Assembly: GCF_002806975.1 (NCBI RefSeq)
Contig: NZ_NIHD01000010.1
Location: 81,651-145,650 of the forward strand
DNA from: Marinobacter aromaticivorans
GTDB taxonomy: Bacteria; Pseudomonadota; Gammaproteobacteria; Pseudomonadales; Oleiphilaceae
Length of the DNA: 64,000 bases
Reading direction: 5' to 3'
The position numbers and the translations under genes were made by a program. The first letter of the stretch is position 1. Each line of letters opens with the position of its first letter. Shown piece after piece: positions 50,083-57,758 of this stretch. Under the pieces are notes generated by a model, which did not search any database, was not told where the DNA came from, and was given only the letters and a program-made list of their open reading frames with translations.

Positions 50083-50397
50083 TCAGCTGAAATCTCCATG
50101 CTCAATTTTACAGAGCACTTCCGCTATCCGGCGACAGCCCTCTTGGGTGCCTAGCAGGTCGGCAGGGCGTTCATCATCAAGAGCTGAAACCCGGCCCTGA
50201 AACCACTCCAATGCTTGCTCTCGCGACTCCCAAACTCGGATCGCCTGAGCAATGACATCGAGGGCGTACCTAGTGATGGCTTGTTCAGTGCCAGCCATTG
50301 GTGCCTGCTCCCATTCCTGAAATGCTTCGGGCATAGGAGTATTAGGGTCACATTGGGCTATTAACTCACCCAGGTTATAGCGTTTTCTCACTATCAT
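50083..50397 (-). CDS. chimeric antitoxin: MazE-type tail fused to MbcA/ParS C-terminal domain
   Basis: 104 residues. Residues 1-40 (KRYNLGELIAQCDPNTPMPE, then EWEQAPMAG) match the toxin-binding C-terminus of MazE-type antitoxins; residues 45-104 (AIRVWESREQALEWFQGRVS, then TQEGCRRIAEVLCKIEHG) match the MbcA/ParS toxin-binding domain. No MazE DNA-binding domain is present. CGGAGG 7 bp before the ATG makes this start convincing. It converges on the VapB-tail gene. No cognate MazF or RES toxin is visible in the window. Confidence 0.65.
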   Translation of the reverse strand: MIVRKRYNLGELIAQCDPNTPMPEAFQEWEQAPMAGTEQAITRYALDVIAQAIRVWESREQALEWFQGRVSALDDERPADLLGTQEGCRRIAEVLCKIEHGDFS

Positions 50398-50681
50398 GGC
50401 TTTACCTCCGATATCCTCGACGTCCCCGAATAATCACCACCTCGAACAGCATTGGCGTTTCCAGTGGTTGGGCTTGAAAGGTTGCCAATATAGTTGCTTG
50501 AGAGGAGCGGGATTGTCCAATTGCGTGACATGCGACGAAGCCAGGCCTCTCCCTGGCAGTCACACCACTATGCAGGTGTCGCGCTCGCCTGGCATCCTTG
50601 CCGGCAGTGAGTTCAGACCATACTGGTCTAAATGCTCCTGAGCAGGTTAAGTGTTTTGCCCAAAACATACTGAGTAAAGGG
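50398..50681. other. intergenic region, no gene seen
   Basis: About 280 bp between the helicase end and the MazE/MbcA chimera start. Minus-strand codons end in a basic tail (LFEVVIIRGRRGYRR) just before the chimera ribosome site, which could be the relic of a toxin, but no convincing gene extends upstream. Confidence 0.4.
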
Positions 50682-52082
50682 TCACACCAACTGACCCTCG
50701 AATAAAGACAGAATCTCGTTCCAATAATGATTGCTGATTGTGAGGGCCGTCGATTCGCTAGGTGGGGCGATACCTTTGTCAGCCCCCCATGTGCCGCCGA
50801 TATCGAGTTTAATGTCACTCTCCTTAGTAACGGTGTTATGGGTGAGGGCAGTCCGTCCGTTGAGGCCATCGAACTTGTGTTTTAGCGGTTTTGATGAGAA
50901 CCAAACCACTGTTTTTTCCGGTAGGTCTTCACCAATTCTGTGGGCGAATTCAGTTAGATTTTGTTCTGCAAGGACGTAAAGCCAGCCGCCGATGTGAGGC
51001 GGTTCTGCGGCTTGGCGTCGAAGGATTCTTCCGAGAACCTGCCTAAAATGAAGTTCTGTCCGGATTCTGCTGAGGTGGCAGCATACTTGCAGTCTCGGAA
51101 TGTCTGTTCCTTCACTAATCATCCCCACTGAAATGATCCACCGATCCTTGGATGCCCTGAAATTGTCGATTGTTTGGTGTGCGTTTGGTGCTCGGCAACT
51201 TACAACGGCAGAGCTTTCTCCCAGCCCGGCGAGCCTGGTCGCAATATGCTCTGCATGTGCGACTGTCGCTGCGACAACTAAACCACCCGCATGTGGGATG
51301 TGCTGTCGAATCTCAGATAGTTTTTTCGATGCTTCCGAGAGCGTATGGTCGATTATCTCATCTCGGAAAAGAAACTCGGGGTAAGAAATGTGACCATGCT
51401 TAATCGTATCGCGGATACTGGAGTAGGTTTGAAGGCCGTGCTCAGACGAACTCAAGTGAATCTCTCGGTTATCGGTAAGCACAATTTTAGGTTCCCGGCA
51501 TACCCCATCTGAGACTGCCCGACGTAAACCGTATTCATAATCACAATGCAGCTCGCCACCCGGTTGGGTATATCGTGCCAGAGCGATAGGAGTGTCGTCT
51601 GTCCTCCATGGCGTTCCAGATAATGCAATGGTGTAGGATGCTCTCCCCTGGATTCTATCTAAAATGGTTCTCCCCCAGCTGTTACCAACGAGGAAACTAT
51701 CCGAGCCCGCTCCGGAACAATGATGAATTTCGTCCAATACTACGAGTACGCGATGGTCGCGCAATACCCGCCAAAGCTCCTTGGGTAATGTGTTCATTGA
51801 CTGATATGTGTATGACCCACCCGCAGCACCAATCTGCCCGTTAAAGCTTTTCCCTAGAACTTGACTAAAAGTTGTGGCGACGCTTTGCGCTACTGCTCGT
51901 GAGGGTGAAAAACAAACGACAAAGTCGATTTTTCTGTGCTCAAAGAGAGCCTTGGCGACAGATGCAACCATGACGGTTTTGCCCGCTGCTGGCGTTGCGT
52001 GACATAGAAAATGAGATTGGTTTTCGAATGATGACAAGGCCTGAGTGATGCACTCGCTTTGCCAGGCGCGCAACTGCATCAT
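50682..52082 (-). CDS. SF2 (DEAD/DEAH-type) helicase of a putative defence pair
   Basis: 466 residues. RecA-like domain 1: Walker A ATPAAGKT (29-36), DEIHH (117-121) as motif II and SGTPWR as motif III. Domain 2: GMISEGTDIP and QVLGRILRR (motifs V and VI, about 300-345). After the core, about 110 residues with no known domain (GGTWGADKGIAPP). It overlaps the upstream gene by 4 bp (ATGA) and is divergent from an Xre regulator, a layout typical of controlled restriction or defence systems. No nuclease domain is apparent. Confidence 0.85.
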   Translation of the reverse strand: MMQLRAWQSECITQALSSFENQSHFLCHATPAAGKTVMVASVAKALFEHRKIDFVVCFSPSRAVAQSVATTFSQVLGKSFNGQIGAAGGSYTYQSMNTLPKELWRVLRDHRVLVVLDEIHHCSGAGSDSFLVGNSWGRTILDRIQGRASYTIALSGTPWRTDDTPIALARYTQPGGELHCDYEYGLRRAVSDGVCREPKIVLTDNREIHLSSSEHGLQTYSSIRDTIKHGHISYPEFLFRDEIIDHTLSEASKKLSEIRQHIPHAGGLVVAATVAHAEHIATRLAGLGESSAVVSCRAPNAHQTIDNFRASKDRWIISVGMISEGTDIPRLQVCCHLSRIRTELHFRQVLGRILRRQAAEPPHIGGWLYVLAEQNLTEFAHRIGEDLPEKTVVWFSSKPLKHKFDGLNGRTALTHNTVTKESDIKLDIGGTWGADKGIAPPSESTALTISNHYWNEILSLFEGQLV

Positions 52083-52630
52083 GAGGGGGTACCGATTTTG
52101 GAGATCACGGTCTCGACTGCACGCAGTTGGCCTAGGAGTTTCGTACTCCTCTCTCTAGACTCTAGGCATTGTTCCTTCACGGCGCCTCGAAGAGCTGGGT
52201 ATTTGTTGTATAGCCGCTGATATTCCTCCGCCTCCCCAATGCTGGCTACAAGCTCGATCTTCCTTTGAGAGAGCTCCTCTTGAAGAGCTCGCTGGGTATC
52301 AATATCCATTGTTGGCTCAACATTAGGGCCACTGTTTTCAAAGGGCGAGGGCTTAGCTTCGAGTGTGACAACTGAGCGCTCAGGGCAGAAGATGAATTGA
52401 CATCCACGGCCGCGGGATTCGCCGTGTCGTTCAACCAGTCCCGCTGACTCAAGTCGCAATAGCTCTTTATAGATGTATTTTCGGAGCAGATTGTGTTCTG
52501 GTCGCTGCCCATCAGGAACTCGAGGGATGTAGAGATCCCGGATGTCTGTAGTAGAGAAAGGTGTATCTAACTGCTCCCGTAACAGCTCGATCAGTGTCTT
52601 ATCAACTTTCAGTGATTGCGACTTGTCCAT
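52079..52630 (-). CDS. winged-helix/coiled-coil partner of the helicase
   Basis: 183 residues from ATG 52630 (an upstream in-frame TTG would add 27). The N-terminal part (LIELLREQLDTPFSTTDIRD, then LLRKYIYKELLRLESAGLVE) looks like a winged helix-turn-helix; the C-terminal 75 residues are a heptad-rich coiled coil (RALQEELSQRKIELVASIGE). I recognise no family. Its stop overlaps the helicase start, so the two are made together; it may load the helicase on DNA or act as its specificity subunit, by inference. Confidence 0.7.
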   Translation of the reverse strand: MDKSQSLKVDKTLIELLREQLDTPFSTTDIRDLYIPRVPDGQRPEHNLLRKYIYKELLRLESAGLVERHGESRGRGCQFIFCPERSVVTLEAKPSPFENSGPNVEPTMDIDTQRALQEELSQRKIELVASIGEAEEYQRLYNKYPALRGAVKEQCLESRERSTKLLGQLRAVETVISKIGTPS

Positions 52631-52745
52631 CCGAAGGCCCAGTTGGTCTTTAGGTCGATTTGGTCGACTCCAAAAAATGGGTAGTATATGCCGTGGCCTG
52701 TCACGCCTCAAGAAACCATAGTCTTGCCTTTTGTGAGGGTAAGAA

Positions 52746-52970
52746 ATGGGCTCACCGGTTTGCGAGGCGTTTGGTCGGAATCTGAGAGCAATGCGAAAAG
52801 CAAAAGGATTTTCGCAGGAGCGTCTTGCACACGAAGCAGGAATAGACAGGAGTTATGTAGGTAAGATTGAGCGAGGAGAGGTGAATGTGACCATCGAGAG
52901 GATTTACCAGTTCGCGAATTGTCTAGAGTGTTCTCCCAAGGATTTGGTGCTTGACTTAAAATGGTCCTAG
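52746..52970 (+). CDS. small Xre-family (controller-type) regulator
   Basis: 74 residues consisting of one Xre helix-turn-helix (MRKAKGFSQERLAHEAGIDR at about 15-34, YVGKIERGEVNVTIERI). Size and position, divergent from the helicase operon with 115 bp between, match C proteins that time expression of restriction-modification systems. A GAGGG site precedes the ATG. I cannot identify operator boxes with certainty. Confidence 0.85.
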   Translation: MGSPVCEAFGRNLRAMRKAKGFSQERLAHEAGIDRSYVGKIERGEVNVTIERIYQFANCLECSPKDLVLDLKWS

Positions 52971-53160
52971 CATGAAATTGGATGTAACCGAACTGGCAAA
53001 CTAATTTATTAGCCTCGTCCAAAGGCAAGACATTTTTTGAGTAAAAAAAGCGAGCGATTCGACGATGATCAACCAGATAGGTAACGGTCGTTTTGTTCGA
53101 GTTATTTATATCGCCTGTATTTCCTCGAAAGCCTCTACCTAGATTAGCTTGGAGACCGCC

Positions 53161-53631
53161 ATGTCAGGAAAGAAGACATTACTTGTAGTCGCCCATACTC
53201 CCTCCGAAAATACGAAAAGAATGTTAGATGCCTTGGTTAAGGGGGCTTGTAACCCGGATATAGAAGGCGTAACAGTACGGTATTTGCCCCCCCTTGAAAC
53301 GCAGCCTGACGATATCAGCTCGGCTGATGCCATCGTTATAGGCACGACTGAAAATCTAGGCTACATGGCGGGTCTAGTTAAGGACGTATTTGACCGGTGT
53401 TACTATGAGTGTCTCGAAAAGACTGAGGGGCTTCCTTTTGCGTTCTATGTTCGAGCGGGCCACGATGGCACGGGTACACGCAGAGCAATAGAGAGCATTA
53501 CGACCGGCTTAAAATGGCGTCTAGTTCAAGAGCCCTTAATCTGTCGTGGGGAATTTCAGGAAGAGTTTGTTGACCAATGTGAGGAGCTTGGATTGTCGAT
53601 GGCAGCCAGCCTGGAGGCGGGAATTATCTGA
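53161..53631 (+). CDS. flavodoxin-like NAD(P)H-dependent oxidoreductase
   Basis: 156 residues with an N-terminal FMN-binding fold (KKTLLVVAHTPSENTKRMLD, phosphate-binding loop at about 10-18). The C-terminal half includes FYVRAGHDGTGTRRAIESIT, also found in the truncated copy at 45938-46180. It likely reduces a quinone or other acceptor through bound flavin. ATG 53161 has GGAG upstream. Its protein differs from the truncated copy in about a quarter of shared positions, so it is a diverged paralogue, not a recent duplication. Confidence 0.8.
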   Translation: MSGKKTLLVVAHTPSENTKRMLDALVKGACNPDIEGVTVRYLPPLETQPDDISSADAIVIGTTENLGYMAGLVKDVFDRCYYECLEKTEGLPFAFYVRAGHDGTGTRRAIESITTGLKWRLVQEPLICRGEFQEEFVDQCEELGLSMAASLEAGII

Positions 53632-53726
53632 AATGGCCATCTTGTGCAGACTCTTGATATAGGTTGTTAAGGGAACCACAAGCTGGCCAGTTTATGGTCA
53701 CACAGGCAAGCGCCTGTGGCCGGCCA

Positions 53727-53758
53727 AAATGTTTTCTTTAAACAAAAGCGGATATTCA
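53727..53758. repeat. degenerate copy of the GTTCGCTTT palindrome
   Basis: AAATGTTTTCTTTAAACAAA followed by AGCGGATATTCAG resembles a shortened form of the 60-bp palindromic family, lacking the central spacer. The ATG of the next small frame is inside it. Confidence 0.4.
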
Positions 53759-53890
53759 GAAACGATCGAATTGACCACAGAGCACCACGCTCGGCTGATT
53801 CAGATCAAAGAAAATCAAGCACATCGGACCCTGACAGATACCCTGGAATACCTCATCGACCAGGCAGAGGGACGGCGACAAACTGGCTAA
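53729..53890 (+). CDS. possible ribbon-helix-helix small protein
   Basis: 53 residues, below usual gene-calling length. ETIELTTEHHARLIQIKENQ and LTDTLEYLIDQAEG have the spacing of a ribbon-helix-helix DNA-binding fold. The start ATG lies within a degenerate copy of the repeat family and has no clear ribosome site, so it could be a fragment. No toxin gene adjoins. Confidence 0.35.
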   Translation: MFSLNKSGYSETIELTTEHHARLIQIKENQAHRTLTDTLEYLIDQAEGRRQTG

Positions 53891-54023
53891 GCAATACCGC
53901 ATTATTCTCAAAAATCCCTTGCCCCCAAACAGCCCCATTGGCATCAACAAACAGCACCAGGTCGGATTCCGGTGCCAGGCTTTGAGTTGGTGGGTTGGGG
54001 GCAAAAAGGTCTTTCTTAGTCAG

Positions 54024-54860
54024 TTAGAATCCAGGGTCCTTTCTTTTATCCCACGACTCCAGAACGAACATTGCCAAGGTATGAGCACTATGAATTGCCA
54101 ATCGGGCGTGCCTGGGCTCCAATTTATAGATCTGCTTCCCTGCTCCATGAGCTGAGCTGGCGTGTGTACGTAGCGCCCCAACACCATCAACGATTGAGTG
54201 CATCCCTGATAGAATTTTGCGCAAATCGTTGTCTTCTATGCGCTTCGGGTCAAAGTTCAAGTATTCGGCCACTGGCTTCCAGAGGTTTTTCAGATCCTGT
54301 TTTGCCGGTTTATCCAGTTTCTCTTCGTCGATCATGATCTTGAAAAGAGACTCCAGAATATTGCATGCAGCTGAGCATGCCTCGCGAGGCTCAGTATTCG
54401 TATTGTCTATCGCTCGCTCGAATTCCATATCGATAGAGATTAACTCACGACCTTTGATCAGATCAGATAGGCTCTTTGTTGCACCCTTCATCCCTACTGC
54501 CGACTGAACCTTTCCTCCTATCCGGTATACCAGGTCATATCGCTCAAGCACTTCCTTTGTCTTTCTCTGAAAGGTCTCCCGAGACAAAGACCCTGGCGGT
54601 GATCCAAATAGCTGCGAGTGATGATCATCCGGAGTCTCCATCTCCTCTTCGATTAATTTCCCCAGAACCGCAAGAGGGGTCGAGGATTCGACGTTGGTGC
54701 GCCTAAGCCAGTCCTGGCACTTCACAGGTTTACTGCCCTCTGGAGGGTCCCCGGGAGCGTCTGCGTACATGAACATGCTGTCCAGGTCGGCGTGAGTTTT
54801 AACTTGAGACATGTGTTTTGCAATGAGAGCAATAATCGGCGCTGGTATCTGAGTCTTCAA
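54024..54860 (-). CDS. abortive-infection C-terminal (Abi_C, HEPN-like) protein
   Basis: 278 residues from a TTG start (AGGGGA about 8 bp upstream; ATG 54812 would cut conserved sequence). The N-terminal part (LDSMFMYADAPGDPPEGSKP) is a family-specific region; the C-terminal about 110 residues match Abi_C, an all-helical HEPN-type domain (CSAACNILESLFKIMI, about 165). R231-x6-H238 in RTHASSAHG is the HEPN RNase motif. Such proteins cause growth arrest by cutting RNA when phage infects. It stands alone; no antidote gene is seen. Confidence 0.75.
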   Translation of the reverse strand: MKTQIPAPIIALIAKHMSQVKTHADLDSMFMYADAPGDPPEGSKPVKCQDWLRRTNVESSTPLAVLGKLIEEEMETPDDHHSQLFGSPPGSLSRETFQRKTKEVLERYDLVYRIGGKVQSAVGMKGATKSLSDLIKGRELISIDMEFERAIDNTNTEPREACSAACNILESLFKIMIDEEKLDKPAKQDLKNLWKPVAEYLNFDPKRIEDNDLRKILSGMHSIVDGVGALRTHASSAHGAGKQIYKLEPRHARLAIHSAHTLAMFVLESWDKRKDPGF

Positions 54861-55488
54861 AAGAAAATCCCCTGGATCTGTGAACTCAGGGGACAGTCTA
54901 CATTAGCTTGAGCTGTGTAACTCGGCGGCGGCATGGTCAACGCCGCCAGATAGGCCTTTAGATTGACACAGCCCCATCGGCCTCGGCCTTTGACCTGAAT
55001 GTTCACTTTGCGACCGACCGGGCTCCTCGAACTCCTAAACAAAAGCGAACGTTCGCGTCGACCCGCAACAGCCCAAGAAAATCAAACAAACTTACTTTCC
55101 GCCGAAGCCCGATTTTTGCAACTACGGGCGCACCCAGTGCGGGGATCAGGGTTAATGATGAAAATTACTCAGTGAATAACGGTTAGTTCTAAGGGGAGCA
55201 GGTCACAGTGGCACTTTAACCAAATCCGGGATTTACTATACGGGAAGATCTTTTCGTTGCCATCGCACAAGTAAGGTAAAACGTGGTCTATACAGTTGGT
55301 GTGACCGGAGCGGCTGAGGAGATTTAGGGCAAGCCGGGGTTCTACAATGAATCGATCTCTAAAGCGATTGCGAGCATTCGTATTGAGATTCCAAGTGTCG
55401 AGCAGACCGTTTAGGTGAGTAATTCTCATCAGATCTGGCGAGAAGATCGGAGCCCCGGAGATAGAGTAGAGTCCCCGGGGCTGAGTAA
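54861..55488. other. 630-bp region with one repeat copy, no sure gene
   Basis: Holds a full palindromic repeat at 54996-55055. An 86-codon minus-strand frame at 55169-55429 lacks a ribosome site and resembles nothing I know; I do not call it. Confidence 0.5.
54996..55055. repeat. dispersed 60-bp palindromic repeat, copy 1
   Basis: GAATGTTCACTTTGCGACC on the left and CTAAACAAAAGCGAACGTTC on the right, with a 20-25 base unlike spacer. Outer arms can form a 12-13-bp stem. One of three full copies at 55.0, 57.5 and 59.7 kb. Confidence 0.75.
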
Positions 55489-56046
55489 TCAGAATAGGTA
55501 TGATCCACCAATGGATATTCCAGAAACTTCATACTCATCTTTATCGATGTATTGCATGTATTCTGCGTTCAAAACGACGTTGTCAGTCAAAGCCACATTG
55601 GCACCAACGCCGTAAGATAGGTCTGATTCGGATTCCGATGCCGACACGCTGCCACCAGGGCCGGAGATCGTCGCAGTCAGTTCACCCTTCGTGAAGCCCA
55701 GCGCCACGTAGGGGTAGATTTGAGTTTCGTTGGGGATACCAAACAGGGCATATCCCCCGACGATGTAGTCCAGCTCAAGCTTCGCAGATATGGATCCGTT
55801 ACTGGCTGTTTCGTCGGCAACACCAAAACCCGCGCGCAGCTCCGCTGAAACATACGGATTGATCTTAGCGCCGACTTTTCCGGACAGAGCACCCAAATCC
55901 AGTTCATCATCCAGAGTGTCTTCGTCATAGGTGACGAAATTATAATTTGCTCCGACATATGCCTTTTGACCCATCTCTTCTGCTGTTACCAACCCTGAAG
56001 TGGATGCCAGACAAAGTGCGCTTACCATGCTTAATGTTTTTCTCAT
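55489..56046 (-). CDS. outer-membrane beta-barrel protein
   Basis: 185 residues with a signal peptide (MRKTLSMVSALCLASTSGLVTA) and alternating strands typical of a small OmpA/OmpX-type barrel ending in aromatic GGSYLF, the C-terminal signature for outer-membrane insertion. AGGA precedes the ATG. It lies between repeat copies 1 and 2 with an unrelated membrane protein. A surface or adhesion role is possible but not shown. Confidence 0.85.
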   Translation of the reverse strand: MRKTLSMVSALCLASTSGLVTAEEMGQKAYVGANYNFVTYDEDTLDDELDLGALSGKVGAKINPYVSAELRAGFGVADETASNGSISAKLELDYIVGGYALFGIPNETQIYPYVALGFTKGELTATISGPGGSVSASESESDLSYGVGANVALTDNVVLNAEYMQYIDKDEYEVSGISIGGSYLF

Positions 56047-56222
56047 TTTTGATCCTACTGCATTTCTATGAATTTAATCTCCACGAGAACCTTACGCAAA
56101 GTGAGGCCGAGTTGGCCACTGAACCGCTCTGCCCACCTTACTGACCGCAACTGCAAGCGTTGATCGGTATGGGTCCGGCGATCACGCCTCCTCGGTAATG
56201 ATACGACACGCCCTTTAACTTT

Positions 56223-57032
56223 TCACTTCCGACTTAATTCTTCCGCCGCCTCTTTAACCTCGGCTCGGCGGCGTGCGAGTTGGTCTGCTGCCTCTCTTTC
56301 TTTGAGGAGGCGATCTTTTTCTTTAATCAGACGATCTACGCGATGTGGTAAATCATCCATCGCTTTTCGCAAGTCCCGAAGATTTTCTTCAAGGCCATAA
56401 TGACTCGCAATAATATGGTAAGCAGACCTCACATCCCGTTGATCGTCCGCTACGAGAAGTTCTGCGGTAAATGTGACACATCTTTTGAAGGAGCTAAAAG
56501 CCTTATCTATGTCTCTCGTAACGATGCTCTTGTCCAGGCCCGCTCTCTCGGCGCGTTCAAGAGCCACAGGATTGACCATATCTAGGCCGTCATAGCACTG
56601 TGCAATCTTCAGAAGATTTTTTGCATGCTTTAGCCGATCATCAGCACTTCTGGACTCTACTCGTTCTTCAAAGCGCTGCTCAAGCTCTGAATGCAACATC
56701 CACAATGGGCCCAAAATTAACCCCGCAGCGCCGATCGCCGAAGCGAGGACTGGTATGAGGTGCTCGAAAAAAGTATCAGGGTTAGTGAATTCATCGTCGT
56801 GAACCGAGAGGCCGTACAGCCAGCTGAAAATCAGGTAGAAGGCTATTGCAAAAAAAATCCACACCATGAAACTGGGTGGCCGATTGTCCTCTTTGAGGGA
56901 GCCAAAGAGCCCTCTTACCGGGAAGATCAAGTCGGGCACTAGGCGCGCAAAAATCTCATCTTCGTCTGGCGTTAGTTTGGGAGTCCATTTTCCATGGTCT
57001 CTAAGGTGTGCAATAACATCAAAATGAGGCAT
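56223..57032 (-). CDS. membrane protein with C-terminal coiled coil, unknown function
   Basis: About 269 residues from ATG 57032 (an upstream TTG would add 25). Two hydrophobic helices (SFMVWIFFAIAFYLIFSWLY, about 54, and LIPVLASAIGAAGLILGPLW, about 90) anchor it; the remaining 160 residues are cytoplasmic and end in a charged coiled coil (RLIKEKDRLLKEREAADQLA). I recognise no family. Two helices plus a long soluble helical part suggests a membrane-tethered effector, a design seen in some phage-defence proteins, without direct evidence here. Confidence 0.6.
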   Translation of the reverse strand: MPHFDVIAHLRDHGKWTPKLTPDEDEIFARLVPDLIFPVRGLFGSLKEDNRPPSFMVWIFFAIAFYLIFSWLYGLSVHDDEFTNPDTFFEHLIPVLASAIGAAGLILGPLWMLHSELEQRFEERVESRSADDRLKHAKNLLKIAQCYDGLDMVNPVALERAERAGLDKSIVTRDIDKAFSSFKRCVTFTAELLVADDQRDVRSAYHIIASHYGLEENLRDLRKAMDDLPHRVDRLIKEKDRLLKEREAADQLARRRAEVKEAAEELSRK

Positions 57033-57758
57033 AGCTGTTAAACCGGCGTCTACGAAATAAAAGTTAGCTGAAGCATGCGCATACCGCCCAGCATATCGGA
57101 TAGGCAACTGGTGAACGTCATTTCAAGTGATCTCCAAGATGGCTCAGTATACCGGCTAGACTCTGTTCGTATGCCTTTCTTGAGCAAGCCTCCGGCCATC
57201 ATTCCATATCAGGTATAGTCGGCTTCCAGTTGTAGGGCAACAGCTTGTCGATGGATTTGTTTCTCTGGGTCGGTAGAAGCTTTGTAAGCGTTCGGCGACT
57301 TCAGGTTTTGATTGACCCTGACCCCGTATTAGGTCCACCCAGAGTTGGAAAAATCCGGCTACCCCCAAAAATGGTCTGCTGGGTTCTACCCCGTAAATGC
57401 GGACAATACTGAAAAGAGGCTTATTTTCTTCAATGGGACATTTTTGTCTATGTGCCTGAATGTTCGCTTTGCGACCACCAGGCCCTGCAAAAATTTCTAA
57501 ACAAAAGCGAACATTCGAGTCAGGCTTTCCCGCCAGAGCCTCCAAGCTCATCACCGCAATTTCAGCCAGTATGATTGGCGGAGCAAATTGCGGACGCTGA
57601 GTCATTACATGGCAGAGGTGGGCATGCTCAGCTAAGCTATTGTTTTATCGATTTATGTGCAGCGCGATCGATGGTTCAACGTCAGTAATAATGACGCAGT
57701 TAAATTTCTGCAAAGATAAAGTGCGCTGCCTAATTGCTATTAGCCAACAAGGAAAACA
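57033..57758. other. 726-bp region with repeat and insertion-element debris
   Basis: Contains repeat copy 2 (57457-57517). At 57284-57290 GTAAGCG resembles IS66-type termini, and adjacent minus-strand codons include a LLPYNW-like tail known from IS66 transposases; both hints are weak. No intact gene. Confidence 0.4.
57457..57517. repeat. dispersed 60-bp palindromic repeat, copy 2
   Basis: Perfect 13-bp arms GAATGTTCGCTTT (57458-57470) and AAAGCGAACATTC (57504-57516), with GCGACC and CTAAACA as inner conserved boxes. Confidence 0.8.

Noticed and set aside
50402..50869. 155-codon minus-strand frame ahead of the MazE/MbcA chimera as a toxin gene
   Set aside because: Most of it overlaps the helicase gene in another frame, and only its last 15 codons resemble anything protein-like.
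55169..55429. 86-codon minus-strand frame
   Set aside because: No ribosome site, no family pattern and no conserved neighbour; left uncalled.
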